A stretch of 64,000 nucleotides of DNA from an uncultured Bacteroidales bacterium (GCA_902798615.1 CADBXL010000037.1:1-64000); one strand, 5' to 3'. Counted from the stretch's first letter, positions 34,713 to 43,800 are shown. The notes: generated from the sequence alone by a model not told the origin. Program-made: numbers and translations.

Positions 34713-34876
34713 TTCACCTGCCCTGTGGGCATCCTCTCCCCAAGGGGCGAGGAGGAAGTTACATTTGTTCGCGATGGAGGAACGCTATGGTTTTTGACGA
34801 TAAGTCATGATTAAAAATACTAACTTTTCCCTCGCCCCTTGGGGAGAGGGTGTCCGTAGGACGGGTGAGGGGCTGT
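34713..34876. repeat. Inverted GC-rich repeat pair between transporter and hflX
   Basis: CCTCTCCCCAAGGGGCGAGG (from 34731) and CCTCGCCCCTTGGGGAGAGG (from 34829) are reverse complements, extended by CACC(T/C)G(C/T)CCTGTGGGC-like flanks. The pair spans the whole gap and could act as a transcription barrier. Confidence 0.8.
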
Positions 34877-36177
34877 TAATAATCCCCATACAGGAAATCG
34901 TTGTAAGGATATTTCTGCACGTGCAATTCACGCACCTTTTTGTATATAGTATCCCTGAACTCGTCAATGTTCAGTTTCTCCTTTGCTGAGATGAACAGGC
35001 AGCCGAAGTTGTTTGGGTTGGTGTTCTCGTTGACCTTTGCCATCCATGTGCGCTTGAGGTCTTCGAGTGAAATCTCGTTCTTCTTGACTGGGGTCAGGTC
35101 ATCCTCCTCTTTTTCTGTCCATTTGTAGGCATCAATCTTGTTGAAGACAATCATTGAAGGCTTGTCGGCACATTCAAGGTCGCCGAGAGTCTTTTCCACA
35201 ACCTTAATCTGATCCTCAAAGTCAGGGTGGGAGATATCCACAACATGAAGCAGAAGGTCCGCCTCTCGCGTCTCGTCAAGTGTTGACTTGAAGGAATCTA
35301 CAAGGTCGGTAGGCAGCTTGCGGATGAATCCTACGGTATCAGCTAAAAGGAATGGCAGGTTATCTACCACCACCTTTCTTACGGTAGTATCAAGTGTTGC
35401 AAACAGTTTGTTCTCGGCAAACACCTCACTCTTTGCAAGCATATTCATAATGGTTGACTTTCCAACGTTGGTATATCCAACAAGAGCCACACGGATTAGT
35501 CGCCCTCTGTTCTTCCTCTGTGTTGTCTTCTGCTTGTCAATTTCGGCAAGCCTCTGTTTCAGAAGACTCATTCTTCCGAGGATGATACGGCGGTCCATCT
35601 CAAGCTGGGTCTCACCAGGACCACGAAGTCCTACTGAACCCTTACCGCCACCAGAACCAGAACCACCGCCCTGACGCTCAAGGTGAGTCCACAGGCGTTG
35701 GAGTCGTGGCAGCATATAACGGTATTGTGCCAGTTCTACCTGAGTCTTGGCATTGGCAGTCTGGGCACGCATGGCGAAGATGTCAAGAATCAGACTCGTT
35801 CTGTCGAGTATCTTCACCTTGAGTTCTGCTTCTATGTTACGAAGCTGTTTTGCCGAAAGCTCATCATCGAAAATGACCATACCGACCTCTTCCCATGGAG
35901 TACCGTCGGGATGTACATCCTCATTCTCCACATGATCTTCACATTCCTCTATATATGCTCGTATCTCCTCAAGTTTACCAGTTCCTACATAGGTTACGCT
36001 GCTTGGACCATTCACTCTCTGCGTGAATCTCTTCAGTACCTTTGCGCCGGCTGTGTCGGCAAGAAACTCAAGCTCGTCAAGATATTCGGTCGTTTTGGCC
36101 TCATTCTGGTTTGGAGTGATGAGTCCTACGAGTACAGCTGTTTCTGTTTTTGCTTCTGATATTACGAATTCTTTCAT
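34876..36177 (-). CDS. hflX: Ribosome-associated GTPase HflX
   Basis: A 433-residue GTPase with the HflX N-terminal domain (residues ~1-200, ending in a Gly-rich linker GGGSGSGGGKGSVGLRGPGE), a helical arm and the G domain: G1 GYTNVGKST (~233-241), G3 DTVGFI, G4 NKID. HflX splits stalled 70S ribosomes, chiefly under heat or antibiotic stress. It has its own promoter ~120 nt upstream (TATCTTTG at 36297-36304). Confidence 0.94.
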   Translation of the reverse strand: MKEFVISEAKTETAVLVGLITPNQNEAKTTEYLDELEFLADTAGAKVLKRFTQRVNGPSSVTYVGTGKLEEIRAYIEECEDHVENEDVHPDGTPWEEVGMVIFDDELSAKQLRNIEAELKVKILDRTSLILDIFAMRAQTANAKTQVELAQYRYMLPRLQRLWTHLERQGGGSGSGGGKGSVGLRGPGETQLEMDRRIILGRMSLLKQRLAEIDKQKTTQRKNRGRLIRVALVGYTNVGKSTIMNMLAKSEVFAENKLFATLDTTVRKVVVDNLPFLLADTVGFIRKLPTDLVDSFKSTLDETREADLLLHVVDISHPDFEDQIKVVEKTLGDLECADKPSMIVFNKIDAYKWTEKEEDDLTPVKKNEISLEDLKRTWMAKVNENTNPNNFGCLFISAKEKLNIDEFRDTIYKKVRELHVQKYPYNDFLYGDY

Positions 36178-36296
36178 GTTTGCAACGTGCGAGTTTTCTC
36201 ACACGATTTCTTAGTTTTGTCAAACGCAAAGTCACAAGGAAAGACAAAAACTCTGTGTATTCGTGTCTTTGCATTTGATTTATTTAATAATGAGTG

Positions 36297-36327
36297 CAAA
36301 GATACGAAATAAATTCCTAAACTCAAA
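36297..36327 (-). promoter_or_regulatory. Promoter of hflX
   Basis: Minus strand: TTTG at 36324-36327, TATCTTTG at 36297-36304, spacer 19 nt; leader about 115 nt. Confidence 0.65.
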
Positions 36328-36453
36328 AATATATTTTGTAATAATTGTGGTTTTAGACTACAAGGGTATGTTAATGATTAAAAAACTATGCATTTCGTGG
36401 TTAAAATAAATTAAACGCTGATAACTTTTTGCTACTTTTTCAACTCATATAGG

Positions 36454-36461
36454 TAACTTTG
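36454..36461 (+). promoter_or_regulatory. -7 box of the OmpA-family gene
   Basis: TAACTTTG 45 nt before the ATG at 36507, with TTTG at 36428-36431 (22 nt spacer). Confidence 0.55.
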
Positions 36462-36506
36462 CATTCAAAATTAACAAGAAAAGGTAAAATTAAAAAGTAA
36501 AACAGG

Positions 36507-37370
36507 ATGAAAAAAAATCTTTTGCTTATCGCAATGGCAGTTATTGGTTGTATTATGATCAGTAGCTGTGTAAGTAAGAAGGAGTTGCTCGATTGCCAGA
36601 ACTCAAATCTTACTCTTACTAACAAGTATCAGGAAAATCGTGAGGCATTAGCTTCTGCCAATGCTCGTATTCAGAGCCTTCAGGAACAGCTTAATTCCGA
36701 GAAAGCTAATAGCGCAAGTCTTAAGAAGTCTTTGAAGGATATGCAGGAGTCTCTTAACCAGAGCCTTGCTGCTGCAAACTCTAACAACGTGAACGTAGCA
36801 AAACTCGTTGACCAGATTAACGAGTCTAACCAGTATATCCGTCATCTCGTAGAGGTTAAGTCTAAGAGCGACTCTCTCAACATGGTACTTACCAACAACC
36901 TTACTCGTTCTCTCTCTAAGGAGGATATGAAGGAGGTTGACGTACAGGTTATGAAGGGTGTTGTTTATATCTCTCTTGCTGATAACATGCTCTATCAGAG
37001 CGGTTCTTACGAGATTAGCGACCGTGCTGCTGCTACTCTCTCTAAGATTGCGAAGATTATCAGTGACTATAAGGACTATGATGTGCTTATCGAGGGTAAC
37101 ACAGATAACGTTCCTATGAAGGGTACTAACATCCGTAACAACTGGGACCTCTCTTGTCTCCGTGCATCAAGCGTTGTCCAGTGCCTCCAGACAAAGTACG
37201 GCGTAGATCCTAAGCGCCTCACAGCAGGTGGTCGTGGTGAGTTCAATCCAATTGCTGACAACAACACAGATGCTGGTCGTGCAACCAACCGTCGTACTCA
37301 GATTATCATCACTCCTAAGCTCGACGAGTTCATGGATCTTATCGGCAAGGCTCCATCAGATAAGAAATAG
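36507..37370 (+). CDS. OmpA-family peptidoglycan-binding lipoprotein
   Basis: A 287-residue lipoprotein (signal ending MISSC, Cys21). Residues ~35-125 are a coiled coil (SLQEQLNSEKANSASLKKSL), and ~145-275 form an OmpA C-terminal domain with IEGNTDNVPM, LSCLRASSVVQCL and DAGRATNRRTQI, the residues that hold the diaminopimelate of peptidoglycan. It tethers the outer membrane to the cell wall. Single gene with strong terminator. Confidence 0.9.
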   Translation: MKKNLLLIAMAVIGCIMISSCVSKKELLDCQNSNLTLTNKYQENREALASANARIQSLQEQLNSEKANSASLKKSLKDMQESLNQSLAAANSNNVNVAKLVDQINESNQYIRHLVEVKSKSDSLNMVLTNNLTRSLSKEDMKEVDVQVMKGVVYISLADNMLYQSGSYEISDRAAATLSKIAKIISDYKDYDVLIEGNTDNVPMKGTNIRNNWDLSCLRASSVVQCLQTKYGVDPKRLTAGGRGEFNPIADNNTDAGRATNRRTQIIITPKLDEFMDLIGKAPSDKK

Positions 37371-37400
37371 TTTTTTCTTCAATATAGCTTATATTTTAAG

Positions 37401-37430
37401 GCAGTCAGATTTGTTCTGGCTGCTTTTTTA
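37401..37430 (+). terminator. Terminator of the OmpA-family gene
   Basis: GCAGTCAGA TTTGT TCTGGCTGC with one G-T pair, followed by seven T. Confidence 0.85.
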
Positions 37431-37449
37431 TTGTAGGTATTATTCTATC

Positions 37450-37747
37450 ACCGACAACTTTTCAAGTATGATGTCAATGTCCCGAAAACGTGTTGGTAAC
37501 AAATAACAGGTAACAATAAGGAAATTAGTGTAATCAGATGCCTATATTTTATTATTTATATATATAATAAGGTATATAAACTCCTTAGAAGAAATCAGTA
37601 AAATTCTTGGTCATGCACTAAAATCCTTATTGTTACCCGTTACCTGTTACTGGTCATGATTTTGTCTGTTCCTGATTTTGGTTTACAGTTTTTAGTTGTT
37701 ATTATACTGTATTCGTTAACATCATACTTGAAAGGTTGTCGGTTTCC
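37450..37747. repeat. Nested fold-back with 7-nt GTAACNN words
   Basis: Outer arms: CCGACAACTTTTCAAGTATG (from 37451) against CATACTTGAAAGGTTGTCGG (ending ~37742). Inner arms: GTAACAA.. words plus AATAAGG(A/G)AATTAGTG (37496-37530) against CACTAAAATCCTTATT plus GTTACCC, GTTACCT, GTTACTG (37616-37653). Centre: an AT-rich near-palindrome (37540-37582). Confidence 0.8.
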
Positions 37748-37887
37748 TGGAAAGGTTTACACAATCCTGATTTCGTTGACATCATACTGAATTCGTTTAC
37801 TCGGCATGGAAAAACATGAAAACCATTCCCCCCAAAAAACATCCCAGAAATTAATACAGGCTTCCATGAGATTCTGCGAGAACCTTC

Positions 37888-38006
37888 AGCTCCCTCCGAT
37901 GCAGTTCCGTTGTAAATCCCATGTAAGTCCCATCAGCCTCCGTTTCCTACGAACGGAGTAGAAGCGGACCTGAAGCGGACCAGAAACGGAGGTATAGCGA
38001 AGGCAC
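37888..38006. repeat. 11-nt-period element, copy 3
   Basis: Left: AGTTCCGTTGT, AAATCCCATGT, AAGTCCCATCA. Right: GAACGGAGTAG, AAGCGGACCTG, AAGCGGACCAG, AAACGGAGGTA, TAGCGAAGGCA. Confidence 0.75.
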
Positions 38007-38027
38007 AACAGCGTTTTACCCCCAGTA

Positions 38028-38062
38028 GTAACAAGTAACAGGTAACAATAAGGATTTTAGTG
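38028..38062 (+). repeat. Solitary arm of 7-nt words
   Basis: GTAACAA, GTAACAG, GTAACAA followed by TAAGGATTTTAGTG. It is the reverse complement of the right inner arm at 37616-37653, without a partner. Confidence 0.75.
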
Positions 38063-38345
38063 GTAGCATACCTTGTTTCAGACATAGTGTCCCCGTCTAG
38101 ATATGCTCTGTTTGGCGGGAATGATGCTAACATGGTAAAAGTAAAGATAATCAAAAGGCTGATACCTCATTTTAATACCAGTCCTGAATTTATCTAATCA
38201 AAAAAATTTTATTGTATAGCAATAATAATTAATAAAATGTCAGTTTGTCAAACTTACTTATATAGTAGAGAATAGGGAGAAAAGGGAAAGAAAGGAAAGG
38301 TGTTCGTGTGCAGGTAAGAATTATGGAGTTAATGTAATAAATGGT

Positions 38346-38463
38346 ATAAAAAGAAGAGGGCCTCATCTCACGATGTGGTCCTCATTGACGTTTAAAAAAC
38401 TAACCATAAAACACGGATATCTCATTTTATATCCAAAAACATTTTTATTTTCTTTAGGAATCT
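38346..38463 (-). ncRNA. Candidate small RNA of about 115 nt
   Basis: Minus strand: TACCTTTG box at 38468-38475, no open frame, an internal stem GGATAT / ATATCC, and a terminal stem-loop (38356-38383, GAGGACCACATC / GATGAGGCCCTC with small bulges) followed by TTCTTTTT. No -33 box is evident. Confidence 0.4.
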
Positions 38464-38689
38464 GGTGCAAAGGTAATACATGTTTTTTGAACCTGCAAGA
38501 AAATGTGTTACCTGAAAGTAGTTGTTTGTTACAAAATGCTACAAACTATTGTTATATAACATCTGTGTACGTATGCGGTAACATATTTGTATCTATTATG
38601 TGCGTTTTTTTTCTTCGTGAAATTGAATGTTCTTTATTGTAGGACACAATTTTTCAATGTTATATTGTTGCTGTTCCAATAAAAAATAT

Positions 38690-38697
38690 TACCTTTG
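38690..38697 (+). promoter_or_regulatory. -7 box of the YARHG gene
   Basis: TACCTTTG, 31 nt before the ATG at 38728. Confidence 0.55.
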
Positions 38698-38727
38698 CAT
38701 TTGTGTTATGACATTGATAAAAAGAAT

Positions 38728-39954
38728 ATGAAATCAAAAATTATTCTCTTTCTCCTTTTGCTCCTTGCTAATGTTGTGAGGGCAAATGACGGTCGCTTTT
38801 ACATAAGCGGTAATCATCTTGTTCCTATTTCCGATGCTGATATACGTATCGACAAAGAGATACTTACCATTCGTATCGCTGACGATGGCTTTGCCTATGT
38901 GGATGTTGACTATACATTCAATAACTTGGCGGGGGCAAAGAATGTGAGATTGGGATTTGAGGCGGCTATTGAGAATGATTGGGCGAATGTCCTTACCAAG
39001 AAGAATGATGCGAAGATGATAGGTCATAAAGGACATCCAAATATCTTTGACTTTGTAGTGGAGATAAATGGGAAGCCGATTGGGTATCAGAATAGATTTG
39101 CTTTCTATCAGGAGGATGATACGGAAAAGCCTCTTGACTACGAGCATTTCCCTGTTGATAAGGAATGGGTACATGGCGATTTCAACGAGGAATATTACAA
39201 GAAATTTGAAGGATGGGATAGTGGTCTTTATAATGCTAAGATTGATTCTTCACGTCACTATGCCCATGTGTATTACTTTGAAGCACCTTTTAAATCGGGT
39301 ATAAATAATGTTCATCACACTTATCGCTATGAAATGGGTAATGGTTTGGATAATACGTTTGATGTTCGATATTGGCTTACTCCTGCTTTGCGTTGGGCAG
39401 GCAATAAGATTGGTGATTTCACGCTAAGAATTTCTGCTGAGGGTACGGCGAAACATTTCTTTATTTACAAGAACAAATGCTTTGAGGGTGTAGATTTCAA
39501 ACTCGTGAAGGGTGTAGGCAAAATGAGATCGAGGGTAAACTCTTATATGCGTGACAAAATTGAAAAATCGGATGTCGTGGAGGTTTCATTACGCAATGGT
39601 GTGATAGAATGGCATAAGACGGATTTCCATCCCACTGAGAACCTAATAATATGTTCAGCTGACAATTTGAAGTATGCTGTAACAAGTGAAAGCTTGGAAA
39701 AAGTGTATGGCAAGTTGGGCGAGTATTACGATCGTAGCGGTATGTTTTTTGATATGTTGCGGAATTCTGATGAAGCACCAATAGCGTGGGAGCAGAGGCT
39801 TATTCATAATCTGCCATACGCAAATCGTGGTTATGTATTCAAGAATGCGAAACTCAAGGCTTTCTTTGAAAAGCAATGGTGGTATATGCCTGACCCTTCA
39901 TATAAGCCTTCGACAGCAGACTTTACCAAGTTTGAACAAGGATTGTTGAAATGA
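38728..39954 (+). CDS. Secreted YARHG-domain protein
   Basis: A 408-residue protein with a signal peptide (MKSKIILFLLLLLANVVRA). The N-terminal ~280 residues are beta-rich with a DUF4424-like pattern (NHLVPISDADIRIDKEILTI). The C-terminal ~75 residues form a YARHG domain (LPYANRGYVFKNAKLKAFF, then KQWWYMPD), a small extracellular domain often linked to cell-wall proteins. The start at 38728 is chosen for the signal peptide, just after the promoter. Function unknown. Confidence 0.8.
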   Translation: MKSKIILFLLLLLANVVRANDGRFYISGNHLVPISDADIRIDKEILTIRIADDGFAYVDVDYTFNNLAGAKNVRLGFEAAIENDWANVLTKKNDAKMIGHKGHPNIFDFVVEINGKPIGYQNRFAFYQEDDTEKPLDYEHFPVDKEWVHGDFNEEYYKKFEGWDSGLYNAKIDSSRHYAHVYYFEAPFKSGINNVHHTYRYEMGNGLDNTFDVRYWLTPALRWAGNKIGDFTLRISAEGTAKHFFIYKNKCFEGVDFKLVKGVGKMRSRVNSYMRDKIEKSDVVEVSLRNGVIEWHKTDFHPTENLIICSADNLKYAVTSESLEKVYGKLGEYYDRSGMFFDMLRNSDEAPIAWEQRLIHNLPYANRGYVFKNAKLKAFFEKQWWYMPDPSYKPSTADFTKFEQGLLK

Positions 39955-39973
39955 GAATAAGCAACCCTTTATG

Positions 39974-40072
39974 TTGCTTGTCCTCCCATTCAGGAAAGGG
40001 ATTTGGAACGGCTTTACAACGGTATTAGAACGGTATTAGAACGGCTTTACTATTGTATGGAAATCCTGTAAA
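39974..40072. repeat. 11-nt-period element, copy 4 (diverged)
   Basis: CCTCCCATTCAGG, then GGATTTGGAACGGC, TTTACAACGG, TATTAGAACGG (twice), CTTTACTATTG. The AACGG core with ~11 nt spacing is retained, but the left arm is short. Confidence 0.6.
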
Positions 40073-40077
40073 CAAAT

Positions 40078-40105
40078 ATGCCTGCCAGAATGTTCTGACA
40101 GGCAT
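40078..40105. terminator. Terminator-like hairpin between convergent genes
   Basis: ATGCCTGCCAGA ATG TTCTGACAGGCAT with one mismatch; stem of 12 between the YARHG and GH3 genes. Confidence 0.65.
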
Positions 40106-40116
40106 GTTTGCTACAT

Positions 40117-42474
40117 TTACTTAATTGTCGTTTCTGAGAAATAATATTCTCTCAGCGGTTTGTTGACTTTGTCGCCTGTAAGCGCGATGTCTTGCTTGAG
40201 CTTGATGTCCTGTGAAGATGCACCTATCTTGACGGTGAACTTGCCCGGAGCAATGTTCCATTGGCGATTGCCGTCGTTGTTGGTGTAGTAGCCGAATTGC
40301 TCGGTGTACATCTTTATGCTCACGGTCTTTGTCTCGCCCTTTTCAAGATGAACGCGTGCAAAGCCCTGCATCTGGATAGGACGGATGTTCTGATCCTTGG
40401 CGGTAGGGGAGAGATAGAGCTGTGCCACCTCGTCAGCTGCCACATTACCTGTATTCTTAATGTCGAAGGTGAGAGTGACAGATTCATCGGAGGTCTTTGC
40501 CTCGTTGTCAATCTTCAGGTTGCTATACTCGAAAGTGCTATAGCTGAGACCATAACCGAAAGGCCATTGTATGCGTGAATCCTTGGTATCGGAATAGTTG
40601 TAGCATATAGGCTCGTCTATTTCCACGTTAGGATAGCTGACACTTAGCTTTGCAGATGGCGAAATCTTTCCGTAGAGAATATCGGCAAGAGCATTTCCGC
40701 CTTCCTCACCCGGATACCAAGCCTCGATGATTGCTGCACAGTCTTTGATAATCTTCTCAGAGAGAGGCATGGCACGACCGCCGAAGAGTACGAGAACGAC
40801 AGGCTTTCCTGTAGCTATGAGAGACTCTACATACTGCTCCTGCTTGCCAGGAAGACGAATGCCCTTACGGTCACGGTTCTCGCCGCATAGCATCACGTTC
40901 TCGCCCATTGCTGCAACGATAACATCGCTGTTCTTTGCCATAGCGAGAGCCTCCTTTGCATCGGCCTTCTCGCCAGACTCCACCTTGCGATGAAGAATCT
41001 CATATTCCCATGCACGCTCGTCGCCTGCACCTACAACATCGTACTTTGTCTCAATCTCCTCAGTCCAGTCGCAACCGCGTGAATACTTCAGGTTGAAACC
41101 TTGTGGTATGCGTTTTGTCATGCCTTCGTTGACAGTTACGATATGCGGATTCTCACCGCCTACGTCAGTCTTCTTCCAGAAATATGCCATAGAAGGGTAG
41201 CTGTAATCGCCACACATAGCCCACATAGAATTGGCGTTAGGACCAGTGAGGAGAATATTTGGCGTCTTTGCCTGCAAAGGCAGAATGCCGTTGTTTTCAA
41301 GTAGGACGATTGACTGTGATGCTATGTCGTAGGCGGTCTTGCGCTCCTCTGGTGTGTCGAGCTTGATGTCCTCCTTACTATATAGGTAAGCATCTTTGTC
41401 GAACATTCCAAGGCGGAACTTATGCTTGAGCACGTTCTTTACGGCACGCTCGAAAGTCTCTGGCTTTACGAGTCCCTGTTTCATAGCCTCTGGCAAAAGG
41501 GCGTAATTGGAGCCGTTAGGGAAGTCTACATCATTGCCGGCATTGATTGCCGCAGCAGCACGATGGAGATTGTCCTCTTGGTCTGGTATCTGGTCGATAG
41601 CTGTATAGTCGCTGACGATGACTCCGTCGAAACCAACATAGTCGCGAAGGATGTCAGTAAGGATTTCCGCATTAGCCACGCAGTTTATGCCATGCACGGC
41701 GTGGTAGCCAGGCATTACCATGCGGTTTTCTGCCAGACGTATCATAGCCTCGTGAGGCATCAGGATTTCCTCCATCATCTCCTTCTCTTCTGCCTGACCT
41801 CCACCGCCATAGCCGAGATAGTGCTTTGAGCATGTACTTACGCCTTTCTTCAATCCGCCTTTCTGCAAACCTCTTACAAAGGCAGTGCCGAAGGCTGCGG
41901 AGAGATATGCATCCTCTCCGTATGACTCTTCAAGACGGTTGAATGTCGGTGTACGGCAAACATCCACCATCGGGGATAGCGACTGTAATCCGCCCATCTT
42001 ACGCATCTCGATACCTGTCTGTTCGGTCTTGAGTTGGGCGAGTTCGGTGTTGAACGAGCATGCCTGGCCTATTTGCTGTGGGTAGATGGTTGCGTCCTGC
42101 GTGTTGATGCCTGTGAGTACTTCTTCGTGGAAGAGGGCAGGTATGCCGTTAGGAGTATTGTTTATTAGCCAATCCTGCAGTTGGGCAACACGGTCACGTA
42201 GCAGGTTAGCAGCCATAGGCTTCTGACTCGCATATTGTGAGAAATGTCCCATACCATTAGGGATGAGTTTACGACACTGGGCTGTGTCGAGTTTGCCATC
42301 CTTGTCAAATAAGTCGTCCATGAATCGGCTCTGGAGCTGTGCCAGACGCTCTTCCTGTGACATCTTACTGTAGAGCTCGTCAACCTGCTGGTCATAATTC
42401 TCTACGGTTGTCTGATTGCTACATCCTGTGATCATTAATGTGGTTAGAAGTGTTGAAATGATTTTCTTATTCAT
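40117..42474 (-). CDS. Glycoside hydrolase family 3 lipoprotein (beta-glucosidase/xylosidase)
   Basis: A 785-residue GH3 enzyme with a lipoprotein signal (MITGC, Cys18). The (beta/alpha)8 domain carries the nucleophile Asp289 in GVIVSDYTAI and the substrate-binding KHY/GYG segment (~218-223); the second domain (~385-610) and a C-terminal fibronectin-III-like domain (~675-770, FAR... GETKTV) complete the usual layout. It removes terminal beta-linked sugars from oligosaccharides, presumably at the outer membrane. No SusC/D pair is near, so it is not in a polysaccharide-utilisation locus here. Confidence 0.92.
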   Translation of the reverse strand: MNKKIISTLLTTLMITGCSNQTTVENYDQQVDELYSKMSQEERLAQLQSRFMDDLFDKDGKLDTAQCRKLIPNGMGHFSQYASQKPMAANLLRDRVAQLQDWLINNTPNGIPALFHEEVLTGINTQDATIYPQQIGQACSFNTELAQLKTEQTGIEMRKMGGLQSLSPMVDVCRTPTFNRLEESYGEDAYLSAAFGTAFVRGLQKGGLKKGVSTCSKHYLGYGGGGQAEEKEMMEEILMPHEAMIRLAENRMVMPGYHAVHGINCVANAEILTDILRDYVGFDGVIVSDYTAIDQIPDQEDNLHRAAAAINAGNDVDFPNGSNYALLPEAMKQGLVKPETFERAVKNVLKHKFRLGMFDKDAYLYSKEDIKLDTPEERKTAYDIASQSIVLLENNGILPLQAKTPNILLTGPNANSMWAMCGDYSYPSMAYFWKKTDVGGENPHIVTVNEGMTKRIPQGFNLKYSRGCDWTEEIETKYDVVGAGDERAWEYEILHRKVESGEKADAKEALAMAKNSDVIVAAMGENVMLCGENRDRKGIRLPGKQEQYVESLIATGKPVVLVLFGGRAMPLSEKIIKDCAAIIEAWYPGEEGGNALADILYGKISPSAKLSVSYPNVEIDEPICYNYSDTKDSRIQWPFGYGLSYSTFEYSNLKIDNEAKTSDESVTLTFDIKNTGNVAADEVAQLYLSPTAKDQNIRPIQMQGFARVHLEKGETKTVSIKMYTEQFGYYTNNDGNRQWNIAPGKFTVKIGASSQDIKLKQDIALTGDKVNKPLREYYFSETTIK

Positions 42475-42509
42475 TTAGTTTTAGTCTAAGTGAAATGTAT
42501 AGTCCAAAA

Positions 42510-42537
42510 CACCGTCTCTGATTGCTCAGGGACGGTG
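42510..42537. other. Hairpin between GH3 and small stress operon
   Basis: CACCGTC TCTGATTGCTCAGG GACGGTG. The stem is good, but there is no T-run on either side, so termination is uncertain. Confidence 0.45.
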
Positions 42538-42557
42538 CTTCTGATAGTTTGATTTGA

Positions 42558-42809
42558 TTATTTCTGTATGAATTTCTTGTAGAGCTTCCAGCCGAGTAGT
42601 GCGCCGTCGATAAGTCCCATGCTTGATGAGGCCAAAGCTACGAGGCGTTGGGTTGGAGTCTTTGGCGCTGGAGCCTTCTTCGGATGGAAGATGGAATTCC
42701 AAGTGGCCTTAATCTCTTGTTCGCTGCGCTGGATATCCTTGTTTAATTGTGCTTTACGTGCGCGGATTGCCAGGAGCGACTGATACTTTAGCGGTTCTTC
42801 TTCTGTCAT
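42558..42809 (-). CDS. Small hypothetical protein of the YtxH/holin-like trio
   Basis: An 83-residue protein: charged N-terminal helix (LAIRARKAQLNKDIQRSEQE) and a C-terminal weakly hydrophobic helix (LVALASSSMGLIDGALLGW). Its ATG overlaps the stop of the holin-like gene by 4 nt (ATGA). The arrangement resembles the YqjD-YqjE-YqjK-type trio of envelope stress proteins, where the third partner is poorly conserved. Confidence 0.72.
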   Translation of the reverse strand: MTEEEPLKYQSLLAIRARKAQLNKDIQRSEQEIKATWNSIFHPKKAPAPKTPTQRLVALASSSMGLIDGALLGWKLYKKFIQK

Positions 42810-43162
42810 ACCTCTTCTAATAAGATAGTGGCAAGAAACTTAACTAACGGACGTTCTATCCAAGCCTTCTTGCGTACGTAAACAATTATCAATAATAATA
42901 GATAGAACCCGGCAACGCAGAGGAATCCGAGTGCGTCGGAATCAAACAGGTCGCCAAGTGCGTATGCCACAGCGAAGGAAGCGCAGATGGCAACGGCACA
43001 GACTATCAATAAGAGCACGAAGCCAAGGATGAGGGCAGAGATGATTTTCACCGTCTTCTCCGTGGCATCGAGTTTTAGCATTTCGAGCTTCAGTCCGCCA
43101 TATTGCTTCAGTTGCTCTACAAGCTGCGCTATTGTCTCTATGTTTTTATCGCTGGAAAACAT
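42806..43162 (-). CDS. Phage-holin-superfamily/YqjE-like membrane protein
   Basis: A 118-residue protein with a cytoplasmic N-terminal helix (QLVEQLKQYGGLKLEMLKLD) and two membrane segments (ISALILGFVLLLIVCAVAIC and ALGFLCVAGFYLLLLIIVYV). This is the pattern of the holin superfamily III/YqjE family, found in bacterial genomes as a housekeeping stress protein and not as a phage lysis gene. It is translated between the YtxH gene and the 83-residue gene, all closely packed. Confidence 0.8.
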   Translation of the reverse strand: MFSSDKNIETIAQLVEQLKQYGGLKLEMLKLDATEKTVKIISALILGFVLLLIVCAVAICASFAVAYALGDLFDSDALGFLCVAGFYLLLLIIVYVRKKAWIERPLVKFLATILLEEV

Positions 43163-43165
43163 CTG

Positions 43166-43375
43166 TTATGCAATGTCGGCGTCCTGAACGTCGTCAATGA
43201 GTTCGTCAACCTGCTTGCGTGTAAGCTTGATATCATGCTTGTCGCAGAACTTCTTTACTGCGTCAGAGAGTTTATTACGTGTGTCTTCACCTGCTTCTGG
43301 AGCGAGGAGAATACCGAGAGCTGCGCCTGCAACGGCTCCGCCGAGGAATGCGCTTATGTAACCTAATGCTTTCAT
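43166..43375 (-). CDS. YtxH-domain stress protein
   Basis: A 69-residue protein with the YtxH signature: a glycine-rich hydrophobic N-terminus (ISAFLGGAVAGAALGILLAPEAGEDTR, residues ~7-33) followed by a charged helix. YtxH proteins are induced by general stress in several phyla. First gene of a three-gene operon transcribed through an unusual leader of 70-bp repeats. Confidence 0.85.
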   Translation of the reverse strand: MKALGYISAFLGGAVAGAALGILLAPEAGEDTRNKLSDAVKKFCDKHDIKLTRKQVDELIDDVQDADIA

Positions 43376-43442
43376 AATTGATTATTTTAAATATTAGATA
43401 CTAAAAAACTGTTTATATATTTAATTGATTTAAGTCTCAGAA

Positions 43443-43654
43443 TGCTTTTCTTCGCACGAAATAAATAGTGTATGTCTGTCTGAAAAAGACAGGTACACGT
43501 TTCATATTTATGAGTGCTTCTTCGCACGAAATAAATAGTGTATGTCTGTCTGAAAAAGACAGGTGCACGTTTCATGTTTATGAGTGCTTCTTCGCGCGAA
43601 ATAAATAGTGTATGTCTGTCGGAAAAAGACAGGTGCACGTTTCATATTTATGAG
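43443..43654 (-). repeat. Three 70-bp tandem repeats in the leader of the YtxH operon
   Basis: Units at 43443-43514 (with two extra T), 43515-43584 and 43585-43654, differing at a handful of positions. Each holds a small palindrome CTGTC TTTTTCA GACAG on the minus strand. The -7 box TATCTTTG lies just upstream at 43657-43664, so the repeats would be transcribed as the 5' leader. An apparent 83-codon frame across them (43387-43638) is an artefact of the repeats, whose length is not a multiple of three. Confidence 0.85.
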
Positions 43655-43656
43655 TG

Positions 43657-43664
43657 CAAAGATA
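43657..43664 (-). promoter_or_regulatory. -7 box of the YtxH operon
   Basis: TATCTTTG on the minus strand, directly upstream of the first (43654) repeat unit; leader about 275 nt. Confidence 0.55.
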
Positions 43665-43800
43665 AGAATTCTTTTCTTAAAAGCAACTTTTTTTGTGTTA
43701 AAAACCCTAAATCTCCCATTTTTAGTGGGTAAAAGCGATTTTTACTGCTAATTTAACAAACTTTATGTGCTTTTCTTTTTTTTGTTAGCAGTTTTTTTCG

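Larger units (their letters stand above)
37431..38727. other. 1.3 kb gene-free region with fold-backs and a candidate sRNA
   Basis: No gene is supported. Contents in order: a nested fold-back (37450-37747), an 11-nt-period element (37888-38006), a solitary arm of 7-nt GTAACAA/G words (38028-38062), a candidate minus-strand small RNA (38346-38463), AT-rich DNA, and the promoter of the next gene. Confidence 0.75.

Noticed and set aside
42806-43162. Phage holin indicating a prophage
   Set aside because: The gene sits in a YtxH-type stress trio with no phage genes near; the holin-like fold is common in housekeeping proteins.
43387-43638. 83-codon minus-strand frame
   Set aside because: Arises from the 70-bp tandem repeats, which shift frame from unit to unit; no family resemblance.
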